A stretch of 64,000 nt of DNA from Solimonas marina (GTDB lineage: Bacteria > Pseudomonadota > Gammaproteobacteria > Nevskiales > Nevskiaceae). Positions 35,641 to 44,485 of the stretch are shown piece by piece. The notes below the pieces were generated by a model, which saw only the letters and a program-made list of their open reading frames with translations, had not been told where the DNA came from and did no database searches. The stretch is taken from positions 1-64,000 of the forward strand of contig NZ_JAAVXB010000011.1 in assembly GCF_012241385.1 (NCBI RefSeq), read 5' to 3'. Position numbers and translations under genes: made by a program. Each line of letters starts with the position of its first letter. The stretch's first letter is position 1.

Positions 35641-37899
35641 ATGCGGGGATACTTCCGCGCGGTTGCTGCCGCTGCGCTGCTCATCGGTTCAGGCCCGGCC
35701 ATCGCCGCCCCGACCAAGGTCATCAAGACCGACCTCGCGGCGCTGATCGCGCAGGCCCAACCCAAGCCGGAGCAGTTCGCCGTCGACCGCAAGGTCGACC
35801 TGACGCCGGCGCAAACCGGCACCTGGACCATGACGGGGGACAAGGCTGTCTGGACGGCCTCCCTGCAGATCCCGGACGCCGTCTCGATGTCCTTCCGCGC
35901 CAGGCAGGTCAGCCTGCCGGCGGGTTCGTCGCTGGTCGTGACCGGTCCTGCCGGCGATCGCCCGCTGCAGCCCAAGCATTGGGCGACCGGTGAAGTGTCG
36001 TCCTGGCTGGTCAGCGGCGACACGATCGGCATCAAGCTGACGGTCCCGGCCGCGGCGAAGAACGACGTCGTCTTCCAGATCACCGACCTGTTTCCGGGCT
36101 TCAAGTCGACGCTCGGGATCGGCACGGGAACGAGCAAGGCCTATTCGGCCTATCTCGCCAAGGCCGCGCCGTCCAACGTCGGTAGCTGCGACCACAACTA
36201 CTCGTGCTACGTCGACGCCTCGAACAAGGATCAGGGCGACTCGGTGGTGGGGATCATCCTCAACAACCAGAACAGTTGCACCGGCAATCTGGTGGCTGAT
36301 GCGACGCACTCGTTCCGCCCTTACATCCTGACGGCGTCGCACTGCAACTACGAGATGGACGCCGACGGCCGCAGTGTCTTCCAGTTCTACTGGGCGGCGA
36401 CCGTGCCTTGTGGCCAGGATCTGGACTACTACACCCAGGTCGGCGCGCCGATGACGCAGGGCGGCGTGGAGCGCATGCGTTACCAGGACTCATTACTGAT
36501 CGAGGCGAACGACCCACCGCCGTATGGGGCCTATCCCTATTGGCTGGGGGTGGATGGCACGTTCGAGGATAACTGGACGTGCAGTAACAGCACTGGCAGC
36601 ACGGTCTGCACTCGGCCTGGCACCGGCAAGGTGGTCCATCACGGACTCGCATTGACGAAGCAGTACACAATTACCAACGACTCTGGAACCGTCACTGCCG
36701 GTGTCAAGGACGGACAAAGCCTAAGCCTCGGCTATACCTATGACGCATGGCAGTTCAACATTGACTATTACAGCTTTGGGCGATTGCTGCCAGGCGCGTC
36801 AGGTTCCGCCATGGTAATCGGAGGACGCGCCATAGGCACACTTTCAGGTAACCGTGACAGTTCCGATGAAGCCTGCCCAACCCGATCGATCAGTGCTGAA
36901 AACTTCTTTCAGCGCTTGTCGGCGGTATGGGATGGCGGCGCCAACGCACAGACAAGCTTGAAGTACTGGCTTGATCCCCAGTCCTCTGGCGTAAATGCCA
37001 CTGACGGCGCGCGTGATTCATCTCGCTCGGTGTCGGCCGATATCACCGCGTTCACCGTCAGCCCTCAGAATGCTGCTGCCGGTGATCCCATCACGCTGTC
37101 GTGGACGACTGGGCGCTCCGACGCCGCCTGTGATGTGACGAGCTCGATCTACAGCGCGACGGGTTTGTCGGGCGACGGGTCGATCACGGTGACCGGTACG
37201 GATGCTGCCAATGGCGATGTGCCGTTCACACTGACCTGCCACGTCGAGGGCGGCGAAGACACGAACGCCACGACCGCCGCCACCTTCACGCCAGCGCCGA
37301 CGCCGACGCTGTCCCTCAGCATCTCGCCCAGCGAAATCACCGAAGGCGATACCGCGACGGCAACGTGGACGAGCTCCGACGCGGACAGCTGCACCAAGTC
37401 CGGCGACTGGAGTGGCCAAGCGGCGACCAATGGCACGATCTACCTCACCCCGTCGGCTGGGAGCTACAGCTACGTCCTGACCTGCTCCAATGCGGCGGGC
37501 TCGACGTCCCAAACCGTCACGCTGACCGTTGACAGCCCTGTCACGGAACCACCGACGGTGAGTATCAGCGCCAGCCCCACACGGATCACTGTCGGTCAGA
37601 CCTCGACTTTGAGCTGGTCCAGTGACGGGGCGGACACCTGTGCGGGATCAGGGGACTGGAGCAATACCCGCGCAACGTCGGGCTCGGCAACCGTGCAACC
37701 CAGCAGCGCCGGCGTCTACACCTACACGCTGACCTGCACCAACGCCGCGGGCAGCAGCGCCGCGAGCGCGCAGGTGGCCGCGTCAGCGGCCGCGGGAGAC
37801 CAGGACAGTGCAGGATCAGGTGGCGGTGGCAGCATGGGCGTCGACCTGTTGGCGCTCGCCGCGTTGTCACTGCTGCGTCGTCCGCGCCGAAGGCACTGA
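35641..37899 (+). CDS. Secreted trypsin-like serine protease with Ig-like repeats and GlyGly-CTERM tail
   Basis: 752 residues. Signal peptide (MRGYFRAVAAAALLIGSGPAIA) and an N-terminal propeptide-like region (to about 175). The S1-type protease domain shows the His motif LTASHC, an Asp in RYQDSLL and the Ser in PGASGSAM, with many cysteines; the layout resembles lysyl endopeptidases. Three beta-sandwich repeats of about 85 residues follow (SWTTGRS, TWTSSDADSC, SWSSDGADTC). The C terminus SGGGGSMGVDLLALAALSLL then RRPRRR is a GlyGly-CTERM sorting signal, normally processed by rhombosortase after type II secretion. The ATG follows GGGATTAGGG. Confidence 0.87.
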   Translation: MRGYFRAVAAAALLIGSGPAIAAPTKVIKTDLAALIAQAQPKPEQFAVDRKVDLTPAQTGTWTMTGDKAVWTASLQIPDAVSMSFRARQVSLPAGSSLVVTGPAGDRPLQPKHWATGEVSSWLVSGDTIGIKLTVPAAAKNDVVFQITDLFPGFKSTLGIGTGTSKAYSAYLAKAAPSNVGSCDHNYSCYVDASNKDQGDSVVGIILNNQNSCTGNLVADATHSFRPYILTASHCNYEMDADGRSVFQFYWAATVPCGQDLDYYTQVGAPMTQGGVERMRYQDSLLIEANDPPPYGAYPYWLGVDGTFEDNWTCSNSTGSTVCTRPGTGKVVHHGLALTKQYTITNDSGTVTAGVKDGQSLSLGYTYDAWQFNIDYYSFGRLLPGASGSAMVIGGRAIGTLSGNRDSSDEACPTRSISAENFFQRLSAVWDGGANAQTSLKYWLDPQSSGVNATDGARDSSRSVSADITAFTVSPQNAAAGDPITLSWTTGRSDAACDVTSSIYSATGLSGDGSITVTGTDAANGDVPFTLTCHVEGGEDTNATTAATFTPAPTPTLSLSISPSEITEGDTATATWTSSDADSCTKSGDWSGQAATNGTIYLTPSAGSYSYVLTCSNAAGSTSQTVTLTVDSPVTEPPTVSISASPTRITVGQTSTLSWSSDGADTCAGSGDWSNTRATSGSATVQPSSAGVYTYTLTCTNAAGSSAASAQVAASAAAGDQDSAGSGGGGSMGVDLLALAALSLLRRPRRRH

Positions 37900-37996
37900 A
37901 CTGGCGAGAGCATCAGCTGCACTCTGGTCGCGATGTGCGAGATCGGGTCGACCGCCGAGGCCGTTAAAACACGCAGTCAACGGGAAAACGAGAAGG

Positions 37997-38073
37997 TGGC
38001 GTCCCCGGCAGGGGTCGAACCTGCAACCTCACCCTTAGGAGGGGTGCGCGCTATCCAGTTGTGCCACGGGGAC
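37997..38073 (-). tRNA. tRNA-Arg (anticodon CCT)
   Basis: 77-nt cloverleaf on the minus strand. Acceptor GTCCCCG/CGGGGAC, discriminator G, encoded CCA. Anticodon stem CACCC/GGGTG, loop CTCCTAA (anticodon CCT, reads AGG). T loop GGTTCGACCCC. Reads leftward, between the protease gene and the ABC transporter genes. Confidence 0.96.
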
Positions 38074-38142
38074 GTGGCGCGCAGTTTACCCGAGCCTCCG
38101 CATCAGGTCTTCCGTCAGAAGTTCGCCCCCGCCAACCCTGCG

Positions 38143-38895
38143 TTATTTCAGCACCTGCCCCAGAAACGCCTTGAGGCGCTCGCTGCGTGGCGCCTCGAAG
38201 AAGGGCTCGGGGCGGTCTTCGTAGACGATCTCGCCGGCTTCCATGAACACGACACGGTCGGCGACGGCGCGGGCGAAGCCCATTTCGTGGGTGACGACGC
38301 ACATCGTCATGCCCTCGCGGGCCAGCACCTTCATGACGTCGAGCACTTCGTTGACCTTTTCCGGGTCCAGCGCCGAAGTGGGCTCGTCGAACAACATGAT
38401 GTCCGGCTGCATGGCCAGCGCGCGGGCGATGGCGACGCGTTGCTGCTGACCGCCGGACAGCTGTGCCGGATGGGCGTCGGCCTTGTCGGCGAGGCCGACC
38501 TTGGCCAGCAACGCCTGGCAGCGCTCACGCAATTCGGACGTGGCCACCTTGCCGACCACGCGCGGCGCCAGCATCAGATTCTCGAGCGCGGTCTTGTGCG
38601 GGAACAGGTTGAACGACTGAAAGACCATGCCGACGTGGGTGCGCAGCCGGTTCAGATTGGCCTTGCCGCCGTGCACGGACTGGCCGAGCACCTGGATCTC
38701 GCCACTGGTGATCGTCTCCAGCGCGTTGAGCGTGCGCAGCAGCGTCGACTTGCCGGAGCCGCTCGGGCCGATGATGCAGACCACCTCGCCGCGTCGCACC
38801 GTCATCGACACCTGCTTGAGGCCGACCACACCATTGGCGAACACCTTGCCGACGTCACGGACCTCGATCAGCACTTCCGCCGCGGACTCAGTCAT
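38143..38895 (-). CDS. Polar amino-acid ABC transporter ATP-binding protein (GlnQ type)
   Basis: Cytoplasmic ATPase of an importer, 250 residues. Walker [15 protein letters not shown] loop [12 protein letters not shown], signature [16 protein letters not shown], Walker [17 protein letters not shown] and H loop [16 protein letters not shown] are all intact and typical of the GlnQ/ArtP group. It overlaps the permease gene stop by 8 bp. No binding protein is next to it; a matching one lies about 22 kb away at 62386-63216. Confidence 0.95.
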   Translation of the reverse strand: MTESAAEVLIEVRDVGKVFANGVVGLKQVSMTVRRGEVVCIIGPSGSGKSTLLRTLNALETITSGEIQVLGQSVHGGKANLNRLRTHVGMVFQSFNLFPHKTALENLMLAPRVVGKVATSELRERCQALLAKVGLADKADAHPAQLSGGQQQRVAIARALAMQPDIMLFDEPTSALDPEKVNEVLDVMKVLAREGMTMCVVTHEMGFARAVADRVVFMEAGEIVYEDRPEPFFEAPRSERLKAFLGQVLK

Positions 38896-39835
38896 GGGCC
38901 AGCCTCTTTTCCAGACGGCGGACGAACAGCGACAGCGTGCCGGTCAGCACCAGATACATGAGCGCCACGGTGAACCACACCTCGAATGGACTGAAGGTCG
39001 ACGCGACCACTTCGCGCCCCGCCTTGGTCAGATCGGTCAGCGCCATCACCGACACCAGCGACGAATCCTTGATCAGATTGATGAACTGCCCGGCCAGCGG
39101 CGGCAGCGTCTTCTTGAAGGCCTGCGGCAACACGACGTGACGCATCGCCTGCGGCACGCTCATGCCAAGGCTGCGCGCCGCTTCCATCTGCCCGCGCGGA
39201 ATCGATTCGATGCCAGCACGAATGATCTCGGCAACATACGCCCCGGTGAACACCGCCAGCGCTGCAGCGCCGGCCGTGAACGCTGACAGCTTCAGCACCG
39301 TGCCGACGAAGAAGTAGAAGATGAATATCTGCACCAGCAACGGCGTGCCGCGGATCAGCTCGACGTAGGTCGTCGCCAGGCCGTAAACCGCCGGGTTCCT
39401 GGCAATGCGCCCGAGACCGGCGACCAGGCCCAGCAGCATCGAGAACACCAGCGCCACCGCCGACAGCTTCAGTGTCATCCACAGGCCCAGCGTCAACGGC
39501 CCGGCAACCAGGCCGCTTTTGCGCGCCAGCGCGTCGTTCTGGAACACCAGATCGCCGTCGCCAACCAGCAGCACGTCGAAGCCGGTGATGGTGTCGTGAC
39601 GACTGCCGCGCAGTTCCTTGAGCGTCAGGCTTTTCTTGTCTGGCGCCACCGCGACAAAGCCGTCGTACGGCGCGCGCATCTCGGTACCGTCATTGTTGAC
39701 GATGTACTGCGGGATGCGGTCCCAGCGCCAGGTATAGGCGACGCGATCGCTGGCGGCGTGCACGGCGATGCCGAACACCACCAGCACCAGCACGTACACG
39801 CCGTACCACATCCAGCGGCGTTGAGAAGATTGCAT
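38888..39835 (-). CDS. Polar amino-acid ABC transporter permease
   Basis: Inner-membrane channel subunit of 315 residues. One N-terminal helix ([19 protein letters not shown]) is followed by an unusual periplasmic segment of about 80 residues ([11 protein letters not shown] to LARKSGL). The HisM/GlnP core follows: [33 protein letters not shown] and the EAA loop [17 protein letters not shown]. The end is [10 protein letters not shown]. The long loop is the family's larger form. ATG at 39835 sits inside the conserved helix start. It is coupled to the ATPase by overlap. Confidence 0.93.
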   Translation of the reverse strand: MQSSQRRWMWYGVYVLVLVVFGIAVHAASDRVAYTWRWDRIPQYIVNNDGTEMRAPYDGFVAVAPDKKSLTLKELRGSRHDTITGFDVLLVGDGDLVFQNDALARKSGLVAGPLTLGLWMTLKLSAVALVFSMLLGLVAGLGRIARNPAVYGLATTYVELIRGTPLLVQIFIFYFFVGTVLKLSAFTAGAAALAVFTGAYVAEIIRAGIESIPRGQMEAARSLGMSVPQAMRHVVLPQAFKKTLPPLAGQFINLIKDSSLVSVMALTDLTKAGREVVASTFSPFEVWFTVALMYLVLTGTLSLFVRRLEKRLAHD

Positions 39836-39993
39836 ATGAAGATCCAGCAAGATTCGGCCCAGAACCGGACCGCGACGCGGGCGACCGTAGCAATTCGCCC
39901 CGGCGTCCCGCAATCGTCAAAAACCCGCGGCACGGATCTTGCCGCCTCCGCCGGAACCCTTTTCAGCCACGCGCTCCACGCAAGCGAAGACCC

Positions 39994-40419
39994 ATGACGC
40001 CGACGCAGATCGCCCTCGTCCAGCACAGCTGGACCCAGGTCCTTCCCATCCGCACGCAGGCCGCCGCACTGTTCTACGGCCGGCTGTTCGAGCTCGATCC
40101 ATCACTGCGTGCGCTGTTTCGCGCGCCGATCGCCGAACAGGGCGAAAAGCTGATGGACATGATCGACGTCGCGGTGCGTGGACTCGACCGTATCGACGCA
40201 CTGGTCCCCGCCGTGCAGGCGCTGGGCGCGCGTCACGTCGGCTACGGCGTGCAGCCGGCACACTACGCCACGGTCGGCGCGGCGCTGCTCTGGACGCTGG
40301 AACAAGGGCTCGGCCCGGCTTTCGACGCCGAGCTGCGCAGCGCCTGGACGGCCGTCTATGGCGCGCTCGCCGGCGCGATGCAGTCGGCGACGGCGGTCAC
40401 GCCGGCAACGTCAGACTGA
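39994..40419 (+). CDS. Single-domain bacterial haemoglobin (Vgb-like)
   Basis: Oxygen or NO-binding globin of 141 residues. Alignment to Vitreoscilla globin puts distal Tyr (B10) at Tyr28 in LFYGRLF, Gln49 at E7 in EQGEKLMDM, and proximal His81 in ARHVGYGV. The ALWTLEQGLG helix also fits. No reductase domain, so it depends on a separate partner. Its 3' end overlaps the histidine kinase gene on the other strand by 23 bp. Confidence 0.9.
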   Translation: MTPTQIALVQHSWTQVLPIRTQAAALFYGRLFELDPSLRALFRAPIAEQGEKLMDMIDVAVRGLDRIDALVPAVQALGARHVGYGVQPAHYATVGAALLWTLEQGLGPAFDAELRSAWTAVYGALAGAMQSATAVTPATSD

Positions 40420-41701
40420 CGCGCAGGCCACCGCCATCGCGGTTGGCCAGCTGCAGGCGGCCGCCATGGGCCTCGATAATCTCACGCGCCAGCGCCAGAC
40501 CGAGCCCGGTCCCGGCACGCTTGGTCGAATAAAACGGCAGCAAGGCATTGGCGAGCACCGACTCACTCATGCCGCTGCCACGATCGCGCAGTTCGAGCCG
40601 CCAGTTCACGCCGACGCGCAGGATTTGCAGCTCGATGTCGTCGGGCGCGCTACCGGCCTCGTGCGCGTTCTTGATCAGATTGATCAGCACCTGCTCGATC
40701 TGCCCGGCATCCAGCCGCGCCACCGCGTCCGGCGCCTCGCCGACGACCCGGAACGCGACCTGCGGTTGCAGCGCGCCGATCAGCGAGCGCCACGACACGT
40801 CATCGAGCCTCGGCGATGGCAGACGCGCGAAGGTCGCGTAGCCTTCGATGAATCCGTGCAGGTGCCGCGCCCGCGCACCGATACTGTTGAAGACTTCCGG
40901 CAGGCGTTCGATCTGACCGCGCCGCGCCAGCTCCGCGCCGGAATGCGAGAGCGATGAGATCGGCGCCAGCGAATTGTTGAGCTCGTGGCTCATCACGCGG
41001 ATCACCTTCTTCCACGTCACCACTTCCTGGCGAGACAGCTCACGCGTCATGCGCCGAAACAGCAACAAGCGATGCGCGCGCCCCTGCAGGCGAAAGCCAC
41101 GCTGCGAGACGTGGAAGGACTCCTCGCCTTCCGGAAAGTCGACGCTGAACAGCGCGTCGCCGCCCTCAGCCAGTGCCTCATGCAAGGCAGCAGGGCCGCT
41201 GGCGATGACGTCATCGAACGACAGTCCGGCCAGCGTGCGGCCATCGTTGAACAGCTGGCGTGCGGCCAGATTGGCGTAGGTAACATGCCCTCCGTCGTCG
41301 ACCAGCATCAAAGCCGTCGGCGTGTTCTGCACCACCGTATCGAGCAACAACTCGCGCTGCGACAGATGCTGGCGCTGCTCACGCAGTGTGCGACCCAACT
41401 CGTTGTGCAACTGCGCCAGCTCACGCAGCGGACCACCACGTTCACTGGCAATCGAAAAGCTGTAGTCGCCGTCGCGATAACTGGCCACTGCACTTTCGAG
41501 TGCGCGCAACAGGCGCTGCACCGGCTGCAGTACCGCGCGAGCGGCCCAACTGGCACCGATCAACGCCACCGCCGCCGCCGCCACGATCGCCAGTGGCCAC
41601 GAACCGAACCCATATTGCAGACACAAGCCGGCCGCGGCCGCGCACAACGCCACCAGTAGCGCAACCGCGGCGAATCGGGCTTCCAGTGAGAACGAAGGCA
41701 T
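40397..41701 (-). CDS. Sensor histidine kinase of the export system
   Basis: Membrane sensor of 434 residues. Two helices (about 8-29 and 35-54) are separated by only a few residues (GFGSW), so almost nothing is exposed to the periplasm. A HAMP-like linker (PVQRLLRALESAVASYRDGD), a PAS domain (TPTALMLVDDGGHVTYAN), the HisKA phosphorylation site VMSHELNNSLAPISS, and the HATPase domain (NLIKNAHEA, DRGSGM, STKRAGTGLGLALA) follow. It is next to the NtrC-type regulator gene (64 bp gap). The small loop suggests sensing in the membrane or through a partner such as the ABC permeases. Confidence 0.92.
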   Translation of the reverse strand: MPSFSLEARFAAVALLVALCAAAAGLCLQYGFGSWPLAIVAAAAVALIGASWAARAVLQPVQRLLRALESAVASYRDGDYSFSIASERGGPLRELAQLHNELGRTLREQRQHLSQRELLLDTVVQNTPTALMLVDDGGHVTYANLAARQLFNDGRTLAGLSFDDVIASGPAALHEALAEGGDALFSVDFPEGEESFHVSQRGFRLQGRAHRLLLFRRMTRELSRQEVVTWKKVIRVMSHELNNSLAPISSLSHSGAELARRGQIERLPEVFNSIGARARHLHGFIEGYATFARLPSPRLDDVSWRSLIGALQPQVAFRVVGEAPDAVARLDAGQIEQVLINLIKNAHEAGSAPDDIELQILRVGVNWRLELRDRGSGMSESVLANALLPFYSTKRAGTGLGLALAREIIEAHGGRLQLANRDGGGLRVSLTLPA

Positions 41702-41765
41702 GTCGTGCCGGAGTCATTGCGTGCGCGAAGCTTAGAACCGAACCGGCCAAGCGCGCACGCCGCGA

Positions 41766-43103
41766 TCAGGCCGGACTGGAAAAGCCGTGTCGTTCCATGC
41801 GCCGATACAGCGCTTGTCGCGACAGGCCGAGTGACTGTGCGGCGCGGCTGATGTTGCCGCCGTTGACCTTCAAGGCAGAGGCGATCGCATCCCGGTCCGG
41901 CTCCTCGGCGTTGCGACTGGCCGCGCGGCGCGGCGACAAACCGAGATCGGCGGCGCGGATCACGCCATCACTGCAAAGCAGACGCGCTCTTTCGATGGCG
42001 TTGCGCAGCTCGCGCACATTACCCGGCCAGTGATAGTCGACCAGCGCCTCGCGCGCATCGTCGGCAAAACTCGCCATGCCCTCGGCAAAGTGCTCGGCCA
42101 GCGGCAGGATGTCATCGCTGCGCTCGGCCAGCGGCGGCAGGCGCAACTCGATCAGATTCAGGCGGTAGTACAAATCCTGGCGGAAACTGCCGTCCTCGAT
42201 CATTTGCGACAGATCGGCATTGGTCGCGCTGAGCACCCGCACCTTGACCTGGCGCGTGCGCGACGATCCCAGCCGCTCGAACTGTCCGGTTTCCAACACG
42301 CGCAGCAGCTTGATCTGCCCGGACAGCGGCAGATTGCCGATTTCGTCGAGGAACAGCGTGCCGCCGTCGGCTGCGTCGAAACGCCCTTCGCGCGCGCGAT
42401 TGGCGCCGGTATAAGCGCCCGCCTCGGCGCCGAACAACTCCGCCTCGATCAAATCGGCCGGCAGCGCACCGCAATTGACGGCGATGAACGGCCCCTGCCG
42501 CACCGCCGAATTGGCGTGCACGATCTGCGCGATGCGTTCCTTGCCGGCCCCGTTCGGCCCGGTGATCAGCACCGGCACATCGGCGCGCGCGACCTGACAA
42601 GCCAGTTCGACGACCCGCTCGGTCGCCTCGGCACCGTAGACCAGTCCGCGCAAGTCATAGCGGCGCGCCAGTTCGTCGCGACGGCGGCGGCGCTCACGGC
42701 GCAGATCCGAGACCGTGCGGCTGGCTTCGGCCAATTCGAGCAGGTTCTCGACACTGGTCAGCAGCTTGTCGTCATCCCAGGGCTTGGCCAGATAGTCGGC
42801 GGCACCGGCCTTGACCAGTTCGACCGCCGTTTCCAGATGCGTCCACGCCGTCAGCAACATCACCGGCATGTCCGGATACCGTTCGCGAATCGCGCGGAAC
42901 AGCGCCACGCCCTCCTCGCCCGACGTGGTATCGGCCTGGAAATTCATATCGGCAATCACCAGATCGACACGCTGCGCTGCCAACACCGCCATCGCCTCGT
43001 CCGGAGACGCAGCGACGATGGTCCGGATATCGCGCAGCGACAGCAACAGGCTCAGCGCCTCGCGCACCGCAGCGTTGTCATCGACGATCAGGACGGTCGG
43101 CAT
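41766..43103 (-). CDS. NtrC-family sigma54-dependent response regulator
   Basis: Enhancer-binding activator of 445 residues. Receiver domain ([15 protein letters not shown], phospho-Asp in VIADMNF, Lys in YLAKPWDD). AAA+ domain with Walker [10 protein letters not shown], the sigma54-contact loop [20 protein letters not shown] and the [12 protein letters not shown] end. Fis-type helix-turn-helix at the C terminus ([23 protein letters not shown]). The ATG at 43103 begins the receiver domain; 43121 is an alternative. Neither has a clear Shine-Dalgarno. The neighbouring operon has two sigma54 promoters with dyad enhancers that are its likely targets. Confidence 0.95.
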   Translation of the reverse strand: MPTVLIVDDNAAVREALSLLLSLRDIRTIVAASPDEAMAVLAAQRVDLVIADMNFQADTTSGEEGVALFRAIRERYPDMPVMLLTAWTHLETAVELVKAGAADYLAKPWDDDKLLTSVENLLELAEASRTVSDLRRERRRRRDELARRYDLRGLVYGAEATERVVELACQVARADVPVLITGPNGAGKERIAQIVHANSAVRQGPFIAVNCGALPADLIEAELFGAEAGAYTGANRAREGRFDAADGGTLFLDEIGNLPLSGQIKLLRVLETGQFERLGSSRTRQVKVRVLSATNADLSQMIEDGSFRQDLYYRLNLIELRLPPLAERSDDILPLAEHFAEGMASFADDAREALVDYHWPGNVRELRNAIERARLLCSDGVIRAADLGLSPRRAASRNAEEPDRDAIASALKVNGGNISRAAQSLGLSRQALYRRMERHGFSSPA

Positions 43104-43260
43104 ATTCGTTCGACGGCGCATGCAGCTTCGATGCAGCAGCCGTGTAAATCGTTGCAATGCGAAACGCGATCATATCGCCTCATCGCCCCCCGCCCCAAAA
43201 AGGGCGCGCCGACAAGCGACGCGCAATCTTGGGGGTAAAGCGGATCGGAAGCGGCCATGA

Positions 43261-44475
43261 TCAGATGCTGCGGGTGGCCGTGGCCGGCGACACCTGGGCG
43301 GCGCGCGCCGCCGGCGCCAGCACGGACAATTGCCCGAGCAGCAACAGGCCCAGGCCGGTCGGTGGCAGATACACCCAAGGCAGGCGTTGCAGCTCGTAAA
43401 CCTGCATCAGCGCCAGATTCAGTGCGACGGCCAAGCCCAAACCCAGCGTCACACCGGCGCCGACGATGATGAAATTCTCGATCTGGAAGTAGCGCAGGAT
43501 GTCGCGCCGTGTGGCGCCGATCGCGCGGCGCACACCGATGCTGCGCGTACGCTGCTGTACCCAGAAACTGGCGAGGCCGACGATGCCGAGCGCAGTCACC
43601 ATCAGCAGTGCCGCCATCACGCCCAGCAGCAGGCCGGCCATGAAGCGGTCCTTCTCGAAATAGGCCTGGCGCAGCTCCGTCAGTGGCCGGCTGTACGGCT
43701 CGTCGATGACCACATCCGGCATCGCCTGTCGCAGCGCCGCCAGCGACGCGCTCAGCACCCGCGGCAACGCATCGGGCGCGGCGCGCAGCAGATAGCTGCC
43801 GGCGAACTGCGGCCCCGGTACGCCAGTCACGAAGACCGACCAGTCGGCGTCCTTCTCCTCGCCGCCGCCCGGCCCCGGCACGCTCAGGTGATCGAGTACG
43901 CCGACCACATGAAAGCGGCGCTTGCCCACCCAGAAGGTCTTTCCCAGCGGATCTTCACCGGGCCAGAGATGCCGGGCCAGCACACGCGGAATCTGCACCG
44001 ACGCTTCGTCCGGCACAAAGGCATGCACCGGCTGCGCGTCATCGGCCGTCGGCGCCCGTCCTGCGACCACGTGCAGGCCCAGCGCCTCGAAGCTGCCCGG
44101 CGCGCCAACGTAGAAGTCGACAACGCCAGCGAAGTGCCGGCCATCGGCATCGGTGGTGATGCCGGCATTGGCGACCGTCGGCCCGAACGGCACGGTGTTG
44201 ATGATGCTGATCGACTGCACGCCCGCCACCGCGCGTACGGTCTGCAGTACGCGCGCATTGATGTCGCCGGCATCATCCGCATCGAAGCCCTGCAAGCGGA
44301 TCGCCGCCAACGATGCTTCGTCGACACCGCTGTCGACGCGCAGCGCGGTCCACCGTGCGGCAATCAATGCGCCGGCATTGCAGAGCACGGCACAGGCCAG
44401 CGCGATCTCCGCCACCAGCAGTAGCGAGGTCAAGCGATGCCTGCGCAAGGCATGGAGGATGGGAAGGATATGCAT
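43261..44475 (-). CDS. MacB/FtsX-type ABC permease, short form, second copy
   Basis: Inner-membrane permease of 404 residues. An N-terminal helix (LTSLLLVAEIALACAVLCNAG), then a large periplasmic MacB-type domain (IINTVPFGPTVANAG), then three helices at the C terminus (MAALLMVTALGIVGLASFW, ENFIIVGAGV, LGLLLLGQLSVLAPAARAAQ). RRAIGATRRDILRYFQ is the typical cytoplasmic loop. It is clearly paralogous to the 408-residue gene at 45822 (shared LIVTALGIVGLASFWVQ-type helix and ATATR end). Gap to its upstream neighbour is 10 bp. Confidence 0.9.
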   Translation of the reverse strand: MHILPILHALRRHRLTSLLLVAEIALACAVLCNAGALIAARWTALRVDSGVDEASLAAIRLQGFDADDAGDINARVLQTVRAVAGVQSISIINTVPFGPTVANAGITTDADGRHFAGVVDFYVGAPGSFEALGLHVVAGRAPTADDAQPVHAFVPDEASVQIPRVLARHLWPGEDPLGKTFWVGKRRFHVVGVLDHLSVPGPGGGEEKDADWSVFVTGVPGPQFAGSYLLRAAPDALPRVLSASLAALRQAMPDVVIDEPYSRPLTELRQAYFEKDRFMAGLLLGVMAALLMVTALGIVGLASFWVQQRTRSIGVRRAIGATRRDILRYFQIENFIIVGAGVTLGLGLAVALNLALMQVYELQRLPWVYLPPTGLGLLLLGQLSVLAPAARAAQVSPATATRSI

Positions 44476-44485
44476 GGCGCCGTCC

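Noticed and set aside
37900-38142. tRNA-Arg as integration site for a mobile element
   Set aside because: No integrase, no repeated tRNA end, and normal chromosomal genes on both sides.
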